A stretch of 64,000 bases of DNA from Mesostigma viride (lineage: Eukaryota; Streptophyta; Mesostigmatophyceae; Mesostigmatales; Mesostigmataceae). Below, piece after piece: positions 11,701 through 23,779 of this stretch. Location of the stretch: positions 6,041,933 through 6,105,932 of the forward strand of contig RPFO01000072.1 of NCBI GenBank assembly GCA_009746045.1, read 5' to 3'. A program made the translations under genes and the position numbers. Each line of letters opens with the position of its first letter. The first letter of the stretch is position 1. The notes beneath the pieces were generated by a model that saw only the letters and a list, made by a program, of their open reading frames with translations, was not told where the DNA came from and made no database searches.

Positions 11701-12973
11701 GGCATCCGGGGCAGACCATGGCAGTTACGGTCACGTGGGCCATCTGGGCGTGGCGGCAGGGCCAGCGGGGCACAAGGCCGAGGACATGAGAGGCGGTTGT
11801 GCCTCGGCTGGCGACCAGGGTGGTGGCCACCAATGTCGCAGCGGGGGCGGTATGGCAGGAGGCCACCAGCACCCTGCCCCCAGCGGCATGGCCCACGCGA
11901 TGGGCATGCGCCCGTTCATATCCATGGGCCACCACTACGGGCAGCAGCACCAGCAGGGGCCGTTCCCCGGTGCAGGAATGGACGCGGCCGGCATGCACGC
12001 CACTTCTGGCGTCCACAACCCGGCCTCGTCGGCCATGAGGGGCTTCTTGGCGGGGGGGGGCGGAGGAGCAACCGCAATGATGCCAGGGATGCCGCCACGC
12101 TTTGCGGCCATGGGTGCCGGGTTGCCCTATGCGGGCCCCATGGTGTTTTTCTCCACCAGTGGCGGCGGCCCCGGTAACGGTAGCTGCGGCTCCATGGCAG
12201 CGGGCGGTGCCCCCGCGGGTACGACCATCCCACCGTCCATGTTCGCGGGGCTCCCTGGTGGCATCCCTGGGACCCAGCCGCAGGTCGCGCTGCAGCCGGC
12301 GGCGAGCCAGGCCGGGATGGGGGCCGCCACGGGCGCGCCTGCGGGCATGATGATGCCAGCAGGTTACTTCCCCCACATGCCCCCATCGGGGGGGTTGCAG
12401 GGCGGCTTCCCCCAGGGGAGTTTCCCGCAAGGGGCGTTTTCCGCCGGCGTTGGGTTCAGCCAGTGCGCGTACACGATGGCCCCGCCGATGGCCTCGGTGC
12501 CGATGGGCATGATGCCGTCGGGGAGCACTGGTGGCGGGATGCCCACGGGGGGGGTCACGCTCCCTGGCATGTGGCAGGTTGCAGTGGTCCCTGGGGGCGT
12601 CTCTGGTGGCACTGGTGCAGCGTTTGCGGGTGCCAGCATCCCCGCGGCGATGGTAATGTCCGCCGGGGGCCCATACATGGTGCAGGCCAGCCCTACCGAG
12701 TATTATTACAGCGCGTACCAGCCGGTGGCGGCGCCGGTACAGATGCCAGCGGCGAGTAACACGATTGGGCCGATGGGCACCGGTGTCGCGCCAGCTGGCA
12801 CGGGCATGATGTCGTGGCCAGTGGCGGCAGAGCAGGGGGCGCCCGCGATGGCCAACGTGGACGGCTGCTACTATTTTTATGGCAACCTAGGGGGCTCTCA
12901 GGTGGGGGACATGACGGGCATGGCATCGATGGGCGGTATGCCGGGAAATTGGGCGGTGCGGCCAGGGATGTAG
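8769..12973 (+). CDS. Gly/Ala/Met/His-rich low-complexity protein, two exons, function unknown
   Basis: Proposed exons are 8769-9239 (157 codons, donor GACAG|GTATGC) and 10217-12973 (918 codons plus stop, acceptor TATCAG|GCTGG after a long pyrimidine tract). Both are phase 0, giving about 1,075 residues. Exon 1 is of ordinary composition and matches no family I recognise; it might instead be 5' UTR. Exon 2 is low complexity: a KEN triplet within AANKENAPEAAVRP (codons at 10448-10456), an acidic D/G/H-rich stretch around 11130-11240, one basic segment around 11440-11510 (RRRYRMVWVAKK), His-rich patches, then a long Gly/Met/Pro/Ala-rich tail. Such tails occur in prion-like or condensate-forming proteins, but no RNA-binding domain is visible. 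The 918-codon open frame in GC-rich DNA is unlikely to be chance. Confidence 0.68.
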
Positions 12974-13970
12974 TTGAGTTGGCTACAACGTTGCGCTGCC
13001 TTGCCTGTAATGTGTGGCTGCCTAGTGCAGCTGCCTGCAGTAACTGCCTAGTGTAGTTACTGCCTGGTGGCTTTTCTCGGCAGCACTTGGGATCCATACA
13101 CATCGTGGCGGCTGCTTCTGTATGCTGATGGCTGCCACGCTAGCTGGTCAAGGTTAGGGTCGCTCCCTGCGGTGAACTGGAACTTGGGAGGTTGTCTGAT
13201 CTTCAAGCGTGGGCATTGGCTGGGTGGCAGCACTGCTGTTTCTGCATGGGCCAGCGGGATGGTCCCTGCAGTGGCGCTGCTGGGATGGGACCCGTGTTTC
13301 CATGGTATCTGCCACGTCGTGCAACACACACGATATGTGTAATTGATGTTGTCCACTTGTTATACGTATACAGTGTACTTAATCTCAAGTAGACTGTTGG
13401 AGTATTTGGAGGGGCCTTGGTCCCACTTGAGCTATTGCAACTTCAGCTTTGTAATAATGAGAACGCTCATGCAAGAGGACGGAGGATTGTGGTTATGAAA
13501 ATTTGTCTGTACAGTGCGCCATTGTGATGAACTGCTTGTGCATGGTTTTCCTGGTACTACTTGATTTTTGCATGCGGTACAGATCCTCGCAATGTCAGGC
13601 CGTTGGTGGTAGTTGCACGGAGCCTTGGCTTTGTGAATAGCTATAGTTGTACATGCTCATGGGCAGGCCAGTACTTCTGGCCTATGTAGCAGAAAGCATG
13701 GTCTGTGAAAGGTGTGCCATTGAAGTGGGCATGCTAATATGCCATGACTGCACATAAATATATGGATTGAATATTATGCTATTGAATTGCTGCTTGTATG
13801 TTGAACTAGCTTGTGCGATGTCTTGAACTGATTAATACACAAATTAATCAGCCATGGCCTCGACTGTGCAATGCTCTTGCATGGTGGAGGGAATTGCCAT
13901 GCCTCTATGGCCTAGCCAGTAGCCCAACTGAAACCAGCCAGCCTAGTTATGCATACCACCAAGCACCGCT
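12974..13970 (+). other. Probable 3' UTR and downstream spacer of the Gly/Met-rich gene
   Basis: No coding frame is supported. TGTAA, the usual green-algal polyadenylation signal, occurs near 13007, 13335 and 13449; the last lies in an AT-richer stretch and is a plausible end. Beyond it is plain AT-richer spacer up to the repeat cluster. Confidence 0.4.
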
Positions 13971-13989
13971 TGTTTGCTCACGTCTCCAC

Positions 13990-14190
13990 AGTCATGCAAT
14001 GCTCACACGGGTCTGACTGCACCCATAGTGGATGCCGGATCGTTGAGATCGACGTGTCTGATCGCACCTGTGGCATGCCAAAGGCATGAGGGAAGGGGGG
14101 GTCTCTGCCCCCTTCCTGCTGTGCACACACAGGGATTTAAAGCACACCGGTGCTCCGTGACTCCCCAACGTGCCATAATTAATTATTGCC
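13990..14190 (+). repeat. SINE-like hairpin-tail repeat, copy 1
   Basis: Shares with copies at 16513-16648, 23405-23455, 40740-40945 and 50215-50395 the order: 'gatgccggatcgtt', 'catgccaaaggcatga', 'gggggtctctgccc', 'tgtgcacacacaggga', then 'ggtgctccgtgactccc'. Here the terminal hairpin is degraded before an attaatta remnant. Confidence 0.75.
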
Positions 14191-15179
14191 CTCGGCTAAT
14201 TTATAAATACGTCATGACCATCGGCGCCGCGGCTTACACATGCAGTACAGTGACATCAATGAGAGTTATGCGACAACCAGTATGACATAAGGATGCAACC
14301 AGCTAGCGATTTTCGCCGCAGCGCATACACGGCTGGCTCGATTGCATCCAGTGTCAAATTAATTAATAGCCACGTGACTGCGTCACGTGGGCATATGTCC
14401 TCAGTGGGAGGGGGTCCTGTCAAAGTTACATGGGATCTGTTCTTTGAGCTGTGCACGTCAATAATCAATTGTCATTGGGGCTTTCTGCTGCCAGGTGGGT
14501 AAGCCCCGTTTCTCGGGGAACATGCATACACATTTCACCCATCCCTAAGAAAACGCGCTCTGCCCACTCTCAATGGAGCCCCGCTGCTTTGGCCCTGGCC
14601 ACCGGGAGTTCTGCATCAGTCCTGCTGGCCGGAAATCTTTACGCTCACGAAGGAACAATGTGACAATGTCATCAGGTTGGTGGCCCGCCAAGACGAAATT
14701 CTGTTGATTGCCCATGCACCTCTGGCGACCAGGCCACCAAATCCAATTACTGGGAATATGGCTGCTTCAACTACCGGAGGCGTACTTGAAGGTGGGCCGC
14801 CATCCTGTGCAGCTACATGCGCATTGAAGTGTGTCGACACACCGGACTTCACCCAACTGGACTTTGGCCTCAAGAGCCTCCTACAAGAGCGCCAAAGGGC
14901 AGCCACAGCGCAGCTGCAGCATCCTCGCAAGTCGCAGAGCGGCACTCTCCCCGGGCACGGAACTCCCAAGCCGTCCGGAGCTGCAGTGGTGGAGCAGCTG
15001 GCGCCGATGGCTGAGCAGCTCGCAGCCCTGAATGCACCTGACGGCCCACGTACTGAACACTCGCGCGGCCAAGGTCCGGTCGATCAACAACAGTCGTTGA
15101 AGCCAAAGTCAGTTGCACATAAGCAGTCCAGCCCCATTTTACCGCCACGCAAGAGTGACATATACTTGCTGCCAAGGTC

Positions 15180-16499
15180 CTCTCACGAGCCACGAGGTAG
15201 CCATGGCTGATGGCGGAGCTCATAGCTTTCACGTTTGGGCACCTGAATTCGGCCGTGAATATCACAATCGCTTCGTCTTTCTAAGACGCACACGCTGACA
15301 TAATTTTCCGAAGCTCAGTATTACGCAATATATGGCGAGCAAGCGCTCCTCCGCGCAACGCAGCCTGGCGGCTGCGCTAAGCCCTGAAAATACGTCTGCA
15401 GCTCCGGCTGCATGGCTTCGCCCTCAGGTCCGGAAGGCAGCAGTGACACTAGTCGCGCACCATGGTGGCTGCCCAGCCCCCCTCCGGCCTTGCCTCATCG
15501 CCATCTGCATCGCCTGAGCCCAAACGCAGTCGCCCTGCCGAGGCTGCCGCACTTGGACGAGATCGCCTTTGACATCAACGCACCTGGCTACTGGAATCGA
15601 CGCCCGGCAGCCTTCATGGAAGACGTGTTTTTCGGCACGGACGCCTCGCTTAATTATTGACCTGTGCTCGCACCTCATCTCCCACAACCGCGGCAACTGG
15701 CCAAGTGGCCAGCCTTTCAACAGCGCCGAAGAAGATCTCCCGAAAATTCTCCGCACGAATCGCCCCCGGCTCCAGAGCTTCGCCCTCAGTGCTCCCTACT
15801 CGGGCGCTCCGCAGCCGAGATCTGGGCTCCCCCACCGCCGCCCCCCACCGTCGCGACCGAGACCATCGTCCGCAACCTGAGTCCTTAGGGAAGCTTTCGA
15901 GCAGCACGTGACCCCCCTCGCTGCCGAGATGTGGCGGCAATGGGTGGCACGCGCTGGCTGCTGAGCTCCCTCACCTTTCCACCACCGGCACCGTCACCTC
16001 CACCTCCACCCTCCTCGCCTCCACCTCCACTGCCACCTCCACCTCCACCGCCGCCGGCCGGCAAAGCCCAGCTCTTCGACATCGACCAGCGCCTCAAGGA
16101 CACCGCCATCGCCATTCGAGTGCGTGCAAAACACCGCAGCAGGCATCACCGCCCAGGCGGTGAAGGACATTGCCGCCAAGCCTGAGGCCCCGCCGGCCCA
16201 GGCGGCGACGCCCCTCCCACCCAGACTCCTGCATGGGCGAACCTGCTCAAGCACCACACCACCTCCACCACCCGTCCACCATGCATCGCGGCACAGCTCA
16301 AGCAACAAGCCCTCGACCTCCGCGAGACGGCCGACCGCACCCAGCGCAGCCACAATGTCATCGTCAAGCACTTCGACCAGCCGGCAGATGAGACCTCAGC
16401 GACTCTTCTCACGGCATTTGAAACAAGCGCGACATTATTGCCCCCGTGCAACGTACTCACTGGTGAGGCTGCTGCGGATGTCGGCTGCCCGCCTTCCCC
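15180..16499 (+). mobile_element. ORF1-only LINE, copy 1, 5' part (interrupted by a SINE)
   Basis: Starts with the family's 'ccacgaggtagccatggctga' leader (given here one base over its shared core) and an ORF1 that begins at 15332 and is broken by frameshifts. Residues recognisable against the better copy at 47705-49705 include the Ala/Pro/Ser-rich N-terminus and the poly-Pro linker. The remainder resumes at 16662 after the inserted SINE-like element. No reverse transcriptase follows ORF1. Confidence 0.75.
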
Positions 16500-16512
16500 G
16501 CGCACGGGGTAA

Positions 16513-16648
16513 TTAATTAATTAATTAATTAAACTCGTGCTCCCGTTGGGGAGTCACGGAGCACCGAAGTGCTTTTAATCCCTGTGTGTGCACTACAGGA
16601 GAAAGGGCAGAGACCCCCAGTCTCCTTCATGCCAAAGGCATGCCACAT
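16513..16648 (-). mobile_element. SINE-like hairpin-tail element, copy 2, with 13-bp target duplication
   Basis: Inserted into the LINE ORF1 region. GCGCACGGGGTAA is present on both sides (16500-16512 and 16649-16661). Reading on the minus strand it ends in the hairpin gtgctcc...gggagcac and then a (TTAA)n tail at 16513-16532. The target duplication and 3' tail mark it as a retroposon. Confidence 0.85.
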
Positions 16649-16661
16649 GCGCACGGGGTAA

Positions 16662-17427
16662 GGCTGGCCCGGCCCCCGTGCTTCTCACCTTAACTACATG
16701 GCGGATAAGCTGTCGCCGCTGAGAAGCTCTCAGGGACTTCCTACACGTACGCTGGAAGACGACTTGCATGACTCTGGCACAGCAACAGCGGCGACGGGAG
16801 CTATGGCCGACCTACCTCCAGCTCTGGCAGAGCGCAGGGCAGGGAAACCGGCATACTGGAGGGGGGACGTCATCCACGTCGACCACAAGCCCTGGCAGGC
16901 ACCCCCTGCCACCCCAGCAACCCCAGCCTATAGGGAATATAGCAGTACTAGTGCAGATTAGTAAGGCTAGCTTAGCATAGCAAGTGGCCCACGCGCATGC
17001 CGCGCCTATGATGGAACTCCCCATGGATGATGCTTTCAGCATTTAGCGACCACGCTCTGCCTATAATGGGACTCCCCATATGGATGATGCATTAAAAATT
17101 TAGCCCAGCCCTGCCTGTTTTTAGAGAGTCATTCTCTAGCTGATGAGAAGCCATGCCCTAACTAGCCTTTGTATAGCCATGATGATCTTCCCCCCTATGT
17201 CTGCGCAAAGGTAGGTGCTGGAATACATAGTAGTGTGCAGGTGCACTTTGTGCACCCAGAGCAGGTGTAGTTTACACCCTACCCAGTTGCAGGAAGTAGC
17301 CCAGAGTGTATTAAAAGCCATATCAGTGCCCCTTCTCAGGGATATGTGCTACACACCCCTGGAGTATATGTACATATACTCCCAAAGGAATTATGTTCCA
17401 ATTCAATTCAATTCTGAATTCAATTCC
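16662..17427 (+). mobile_element. ORF1-only LINE, copy 1, 3' part and 3' UTR
   Basis: Contains a degraded 'AQQQRRRELWPTYLQL' segment of ORF1, then a 3' UTR matching those at 45200-45630 and 47705-48120 (shared 'tgatgatcttccccccc', 'tgcaggaagtagc', 'actcccaa.ggagttatgttcc'). It ends in a (caatt)n-like microsatellite tail at about 17399-17427. Confidence 0.78.
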
Positions 17428-17429
17428 AA

Positions 17430-18330
17430 GGCCCCCGAGGCCACAGCCGCAAGCTGTCAGTGTGACCGCCCGCCTGATGATGCAGGTCAGTGGAAGGCAG
17501 AGTTGGCCTGCCGGTCTGTTGTGGCCAAGGCACGTCGGTGAAGCTGGAGGCACTTGCAGATGCCCTGGCCACGCGCAGGGGCCCGGCCGAGATCCCCGAC
17601 GGCCACCAATGATCGCCGCCCAACCTGCCGCGGTCGGGCCGGCGATGACCACTCGACTCGCTCGCCTCCTGCGCAGTGGGCGGACCTGCTCAAGAGCCAG
17701 GCAACCTCTACTGTACCACCACCACCGTCAGTCACCACCAACTCTCCAGCCGAGCTGGAACTTAGACAGACAAGTGGCGTGAGGTCGCTGACCGCGACCG
17801 GCGCCGCCGCTGCCAAAGCATACGTCGGCTCAGGCACTTCGACATGCAGCCGGCCGGGGCAGACCCCAGACTCTCTTCTGGACGTACCGAGCTCAGGGTA
17901 CCCAGCTCTTGGCGCGCATGGCTCAGCTAGCTAGCTGCAAGGATGGGCACTGCAGGGTGCCTACCGCCTGCGGCCTGCCCCATCCATGGGACAATTACAA
18001 GGCTGGCCCAATCGATCCCCACCATGGCGCAGTCGGTTCTCCGTCACCTTCAGGGACATCGCAGCCCGAGTTCCTCTCTCGCCACAAGAAGCCAGTGCAC
18101 TCCCCCTGGCCGCTTAATTGACATTACGACCTGACGCCACAGGCCAGCCCAGCAGCAGCAATCCAGTGCATGCGACCAGTGGCCCGAGTACATCCGCCAC
18201 AGGACCAGCCCTGAGAAGCCTCAAGTGTCAGTACTCAGCATGGCGGGGCGCCGGCCCGGGGATTTTTATGTCACTGAACAACAAACTGTGGAAGTCCGGC
18301 CCAGGCTCGGCGGCCCCTGGGTCCATACTA
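17430..18330 (+). mobile_element. Degenerate ORF1-type LINE relic, second subfamily, copy 1
   Basis: Aligns by eye with 22080-23110 through 'gaccgcccgcc', 'atcgccgcccaacctgcc', 'caggcaacctctac', 'agctcttggcgcgcatg' and 'aacaacaaactgtggaag'. Coding capacity is lost through many stops and frameshifts. Confidence 0.6.
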
Positions 18331-19059
18331 AGAGCATTCAAGCTATACTGATGGGGGCAATCGCGACAATTAATGATCGACAACGACGGGATAGTTTAGG
18401 CATTACAGCATGCACTTGGAATGATATTAGCTCAGCGTTCAAGTACCGTAGATTAGCTTTGGCTCCTTGTGGCCATCGCGATCAGTCAGCTTGCGCCTAA
18501 TTAGCCGACGGGCTTAAAGGACTGCATGGCCACCAGGTAGTAGTAGACACCTCCTCCTATGGCAGGGTCCCCTTGTCCCGTTGCAACCGGCCGCTGGCAA
18601 ACCTGCGCGCGCCGGCAGCACCGACGCGGCGCAACCCGGACCTACTATCTATGTCACTGACACGAGTTACTGCTTGAGGATGCAGGGCTTCTGGGACTAC
18701 ATATATAGATATGTACTCCTCGCCCGCATGATAGACAAGGAGAAATCATTGGGCTGCCCGGTCTGCGATGAAGCAACTTCCTGAGGGGCATGCATCAGTG
18801 CTCCTGTTTTATCGGGCCCACGGCCCCCGTGGCCCATTGCCGGCTATAGCCACGGCCTGCAGGGTAGAAGTCCGCAGTGGAGGTTATTGCCCCTGAGTAT
18901 AGCCGCTACACAGCCTACACTACTGCCTTGTCTGCCATATTTACAGTAGAGGATCGACAGCTCAGATGAGGATATTATCCCCTCTATTGACTATATGGTC
19001 GGGGCATGATGCAGATGATATTTGTAACTTAATTGTGTAATTATACTCCTAATAAGATC
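18331..19059. other. No gene seen; AT-richer repeat remnants
   Basis: Contains no supported open frame or known family; probably mobile-element debris between the LINE relic and the 5'-truncated LINE starting near 19060. Confidence 0.35.
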
Positions 19060-20972
19060 AGTACGGCATTGTATATACTCCGCCAGCATGTTTGCGGCCG
19101 TCATGGAGTCCTTCGAGGACTTGTACGCTTGGACAGCGGTGTGCTACGGCCAGCCCGGCCAACTGGTTCACATCATGGAGGACGGCACTCGCGGCGGCCT
19201 GCTGTCGCGGTCGGGCACCCAGCAAGGGGACCCCCTGGGACCCCTGTACTTTGCCGCCCCCCTCCAGGGTTGCCTCCAAGCGGTCCATGCTGCCCACCCG
19301 GCGGTCGCTATTCAGGCCTACTTGGATGATATCTACCTTCTGGGCCCTGTGCCGGACACCACCGCGGCTCTGCTGGCACTGCAGACCGCGGTGGCCGACA
19401 TCAACCTCCAGTTGACCCTTGCCAAGTGCGCGGTGTACTCGCCCCAAGGTGATTGCTCCGGCTTTCCGCCCCAGCTCTTGGGCCGGGACGAGCGCCTCCA
19501 TGGGTTGGATGTCCTCGGCGTTCCGGTTGGCGACCCCGCGTTTGTCATCGATGCTCTGCGGGCCGCCCTCGAGGCACGCACTGAGGTACTGCCCTTGATT
19601 GCGCGCCTTCATGATTCGCAGACCAAGGGTCTGCTTCTGTGGTTTTGCGCTCACCCTCGCGTCGTTCACTGGCTCCGGGGCGCTCTTCCGTCTCAGGTCC
19701 GGCTGGCCGCCGAGGGCCACGACGAACGCATCCAGTCGGCCTTGGCGCAGCTGGTCCCGGGCCCCGACCTCCCGCCACATGCTATTCGCATTGCCTCCCT
19801 GCCTGCACGGATGGGTGGCTGCGGTCTGACTCGTGCCGCCCGGCTGGCCCCAGCAGCCTTTTTGGGCTCCGTCGCTCAGTCGTGGGCGGAAAGCTGCCGG
19901 CTCCTGCCCCTTTTGGCAACGGCAGCGCCTGACCTCCTGGACCCCAGCAGCCCTTTGCCCTTCGTCACTGCCATCCAGGAGGCCTATGCTGAGATCCAGC
20001 AGGCCTGTTCTCCCGTCCGTGCCGCTCAGGCGGTACAGCGCCACCTCCCTCGCGGCACTCCCTCGGTCGCCTCCGTTCAATCTCCCGCCGCATTCCCTGC
20101 TCGCGTCATCGATAAACACCAGAAAACCTACGCGGGTATTCTGCACACGGCTGATTGGATTGCTCTTTTCGCGGACCTCAACGCCCAGGGACGTGCGTGG
20201 CTGTTCTCGCTTTCCTTGCGGAGTGTGGGCTCGGCGTACCTTCGTGCTCTTCCCATGGCCCCCCCATTCGCCTTGGCTCCCAGCCACTACTCGGTGGCGC
20301 TCCGGCACCAGCTATTTGCCCCGCAGCCTCTTGTTCCGGCCGGGCGGCCTTGTGGTAGCTGTGGGCAGCCGCTGGATCCCACGGGGACTCACTACCTTGC
20401 CTGCATGGGGGGCCAACAGAATCAGAATTGTTGATTTGTATTTGCACACTGTCCTCCTGACGGTGGTGCTCGCCATGATTCGGTCGGTTTTCCCCCACGC
20501 GAACATCCGGTCCGAGGATGCGGATGGCGCTGCCTTCTATTCCCCCAACCACCGGCCTGACATCGTGGTGCTGGACTTTGAGGGGGGTGGCCGGCATCTG
20601 CTTATTGACGTTTCGGTGGCGCGGCCCTTGGCTCTTAGCCACGTGGCTGGGGCCTCCCTCACGGCAGGTTACACGGCGGACCGGGCGGAGCGGGCCAAGC
20701 TCCTGGCCTACGGCGACGTCGGGCACCATCGTGTGGTGCCCTTTGTCCTGGAGGAGTTTGGGGCCATGGGGCCCCTGACCTCCGCCTTCTTCAAGGAGTG
20801 TTGCCGGCTCCGGGAGGACCGGCTGGACCTGGAGGGCCAGCGGGCCCCATGGTCGGCGCGGACCTGGACGTCATATTGGCGTCAGCGCCTGTCGGTGGCG
20901 CTGACTCGGGCCATGGCTGACATCATGCTCCGCCGTACGCGGGCTGATTTTGCGGTGCAGCAGGGCTATTAG
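19060..20972 (+). mobile_element. 5'-truncated non-LTR retrotransposon with restriction-like endonuclease
   Basis: The reading frame 19088-20434 starts inside the reverse transcriptase palm: QQGDPLGPL, then YLDDIYLLG with the catalytic aspartates, then thumb sequence. Near 20350-20403 comes a CCHC zinc finger (CGSC, then HYLAC). After one frameshift near 20410-20440 the downstream frame continues to the stop at 20972 with RPDIVVLD and LLIDVSVARPL, the PD-(D/E)xK core of the restriction-like endonuclease found in R2, CRE and Dualen-type LINEs. The 5' half of the element is missing, so it is dead. Strong GC bias relative to the flanks suggests a fairly young insertion. Confidence 0.88.
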
Positions 20973-22079
20973 GTTCCTCCCGTTAGCCGCGTTTCCATTG
21001 GTCTTATCGTAGTATAGAGCTTTGACATGGCTCTGTATATAGGTTTATAGCTGGGCGTTTGCTTTGGTTTGAGTGATTTCACTCTGCTGTAAGTAATTAT
21101 ATTTTTAATACATATATACTCCATGGCATGCCCATATGCGCATGACACGCAAGTACTTACTTGCTTTATACTTACTTCCTTACTAATACTGAAACACGTA
21201 CACACAGGCACTTAGCCCCGGTTCATACGAACTTTTATTACAAGGTTGGGCTTAAATTGCCGTGGACGGAGACATACGGCGCGTTCGGGGAATAGCACGA
21301 AGGCATAAGAAAGTGGACGGCAAAATCATACAGCCGAAATTCTCCCGCCAACTTTATTTTATGTTGCCAAGTAGCTCGGTAACTTTTAACGACCCCCTCC
21401 GGAGGTGCATGCAATTCACGTTGTTTAATTTAAAATCGGACCGGACAAGATTTCAAATGGGCCATTTAAACGTGAACTAGGTACCGCCGTACCCAGTTCG
21501 TACACAGCGGTTCCACCACCAGATTCGCGGGCGGTTATGGGAGTTACGTTGGCGTTACGCGATCCGATCTTGCTACGGCCGCATCGATCCCCCGGCCTTG
21601 ATGGCTTGCCTCAAGGAGCACCGCAAGATGAAAAATTTGCTAGATCGAGCCGTCCACGTGTAAATTTGTGCCCGTAGCTTTTTTAAAATAAAAGTTCATA
21701 TAAACCGGGCAAGCTCTCGATCGCAACATTCATCTGCCCATCCGCGGCGACAAGATCGACTGGCCCAACTGGGAACCACTGCTTCAGCAACCGCGGTAGA
21801 GTATCTGCGTACTACGTACCAATGATCCAATCGCCGGCAGCTACCTGCACTGCGACGACCAGGACATCCGTGAGGCGAGTCTTGGAGGCGGCCTCAAGAT
21901 ATCCATGCCGTACCTCAGTGCACGCCAGCCGACGGGCAGCTATAGGACGTGCGGAAATCGCGCAGGCATAATTATTTCAAGCTACTAGAGCGCCTCCCTC
22001 AGCTAGCCAGGACACCGCACCATCGGAACGGTAGTGGAGCAGCAGCTGGTGCGCCGATTGCTGGACAGCTCGCAGCCTT
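20973..22079. other. No gene seen; AT-rich spacer and repeat debris
   Basis: After the LINE stop there is presumably its 3' UTR, then AT-rich sequence without supported coding frames. Confidence 0.35.
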
Positions 22080-23110
22080 GCTCAGCCTTCAATGACCGCT
22101 GCGCCTGACGGCCCGCTCAACACCATCATGCACCGCTCAACACCATCTGAAGGTTGATGCAACAACATTCAGAAGCCAAAGTCGCACACACGGCTCCAGC
22201 CGGCCCCAATTTACCGCCACACACTGAGAGCACATTGCCGCCCAGTTTTACAAGGCCACTGCCACTGTGACCGCCCGCGCCAGGTGGAAGGCAAAGTTGG
22301 CCCATGCAGGGCATCGTGAAGCTGTCCAGAGGCAGCTATTTTATACTATCAAGGTAGACGGCCCTGACGCTGCGCAGGTCCCTCAGACATGCAGCCGAGC
22401 AAATGGCCATCATCGATCGCCGCCCAACCTGCCGGTCGGACCTGCGATGACTGACGTCTCGACTGAGTCGCGCATCGATCCTGTACGGACCTGCCCATGC
22501 ACTTGAGCCAGGCAACCTCTACCAAGTACCACGGCACCGCCATTACCTGCACGGCCAAGCTACATGGGAGCTAGAAGACTGCCACGCACCGCGAGGCCGC
22601 TGACGGCGAACGCCGTCGCTGCCGAGTGTCGGATCATATGTCCTCAGGTTGTTCAACAAGGAGCCGGAGGAGACCCCACTGACTCTCTTCTCGACGAACT
22701 CAGGGGCCAGCTCTTGGCGCGCATGAGCTGCCAGGTACGCGACACTGCAGGGCGCCTACCGCCTGCCCCATCCACGGGACAAGGCTGGGCCCCCACCAGT
22801 GGTCCTCACCTTCAGCGACATCGCTGCGCGCCCGCTAGTTCGGTTCCTCTCTATAGCCGCAAGAAGCTGGCGCGCACCCCCTAGTAGCTGGTCGCTTGAC
22901 GACGACCTGACGCCACTGAGCCGCATGCGATGGGGCCCATGCGGCAGCAGTACCAATGGCGCGACCGGCCAGTGGCCCGACTACATCCGGCCGCCACAAG
23001 TCCAGCCCCGAGCCATGCAATTAAGCCACTTTTAAATGTACTGGCGGGGCGGGGACCTTAATTTATGTATGTCAACAACAAACTGTGGAAGCCCCCCCGG
23101 GCTCCCCCGG
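22080..23110 (+). mobile_element. Degenerate ORF1-type LINE relic, second subfamily, copy 2
   Basis: Direct-orientation relative of 17430-18330. A short frame still shows SLDDDLTPL and a later YWRGGDLNL, comparable with LDDDLTLAQQ and YWKGAAIYVG of the first LINE subfamily, so this is the C-terminal part of an ORF1 protein. Confidence 0.6.
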
Positions 23111-23779
23111 GATATAGAGCAAGCTAGTTGTCTAGATGCATGCATGTGTGGGGAATGGGTACAGGTCATTATAGGCATTATTGCACGTCTTGCATGGCAT
23201 AAAGCATATTATAGCTCAGCATAGCCACTTAGCTCTAGCTGTTTAGATTCTATGTGATGGCATTTTCAGCCATGGCTCATCGCGGCCATTTTGTAGCTAT
23301 ATAGCGCCTTATAAGCTATAGCCAACATAAGCTATAGCCAACGTCTTGAGCCCACCTCAGTCACCTTATATAAGCTATGCGTCAGCCTACTTGAATCATC
23401 ATGCTACTGCATCGTGCTCCCGTTGGCCGGGAGTCACGGAGCATTAACGGCCCGATGGATGGATGGATGGATGGATGGATGGATGGATGGATGGATGGGG
23501 ACACATAATCCTACCGCTCTGATCGTATCTACAACATCAAGCCAACTCTATTATTCTAAGCTCTCTACCTTAGCTAGGGGTCCTGTCTAGCGTGCTTCTC
23601 GCGCGTGTTTGCAAACGCGGGCGCTTCCCCACGGGAGGGGGCTCGTTGTCCTCTATGACCAGCGGGCCCACTTGGCCTTGTCCATCATCTACAGTTGTTC
23701 CTAATCACGGAGAGGCCTATAGGCCCCCCATGTCCTCTAAGTACTAGCTGTTCTTTGAAGGTGGCGGGCCTTGCGGCGT
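23111..23779. repeat. Repeat debris with SINE-like 3' hairpin and (ATGG)n microsatellite
   Basis: The SINE-like 3' hairpin occurs inverted at about 23405-23455 (gtgctcccg...cggagcac) and is followed by a (GGAT)n run at about 23455-23498. Nothing coding is supported here. Confidence 0.6.

Noticed and set aside
10514-12430. Long minus-strand open frames opposite the Gly/Met-rich gene
   Set aside because: Shadow frames caused by GC-rich codon bias; the plus frame is longer and starts at a splice acceptor.
19058-20308. 416-codon open frame on the minus strand opposite the LINE
   Set aside because: Shadow of the GC-rich RT/endonuclease frame; it shows no family similarity.
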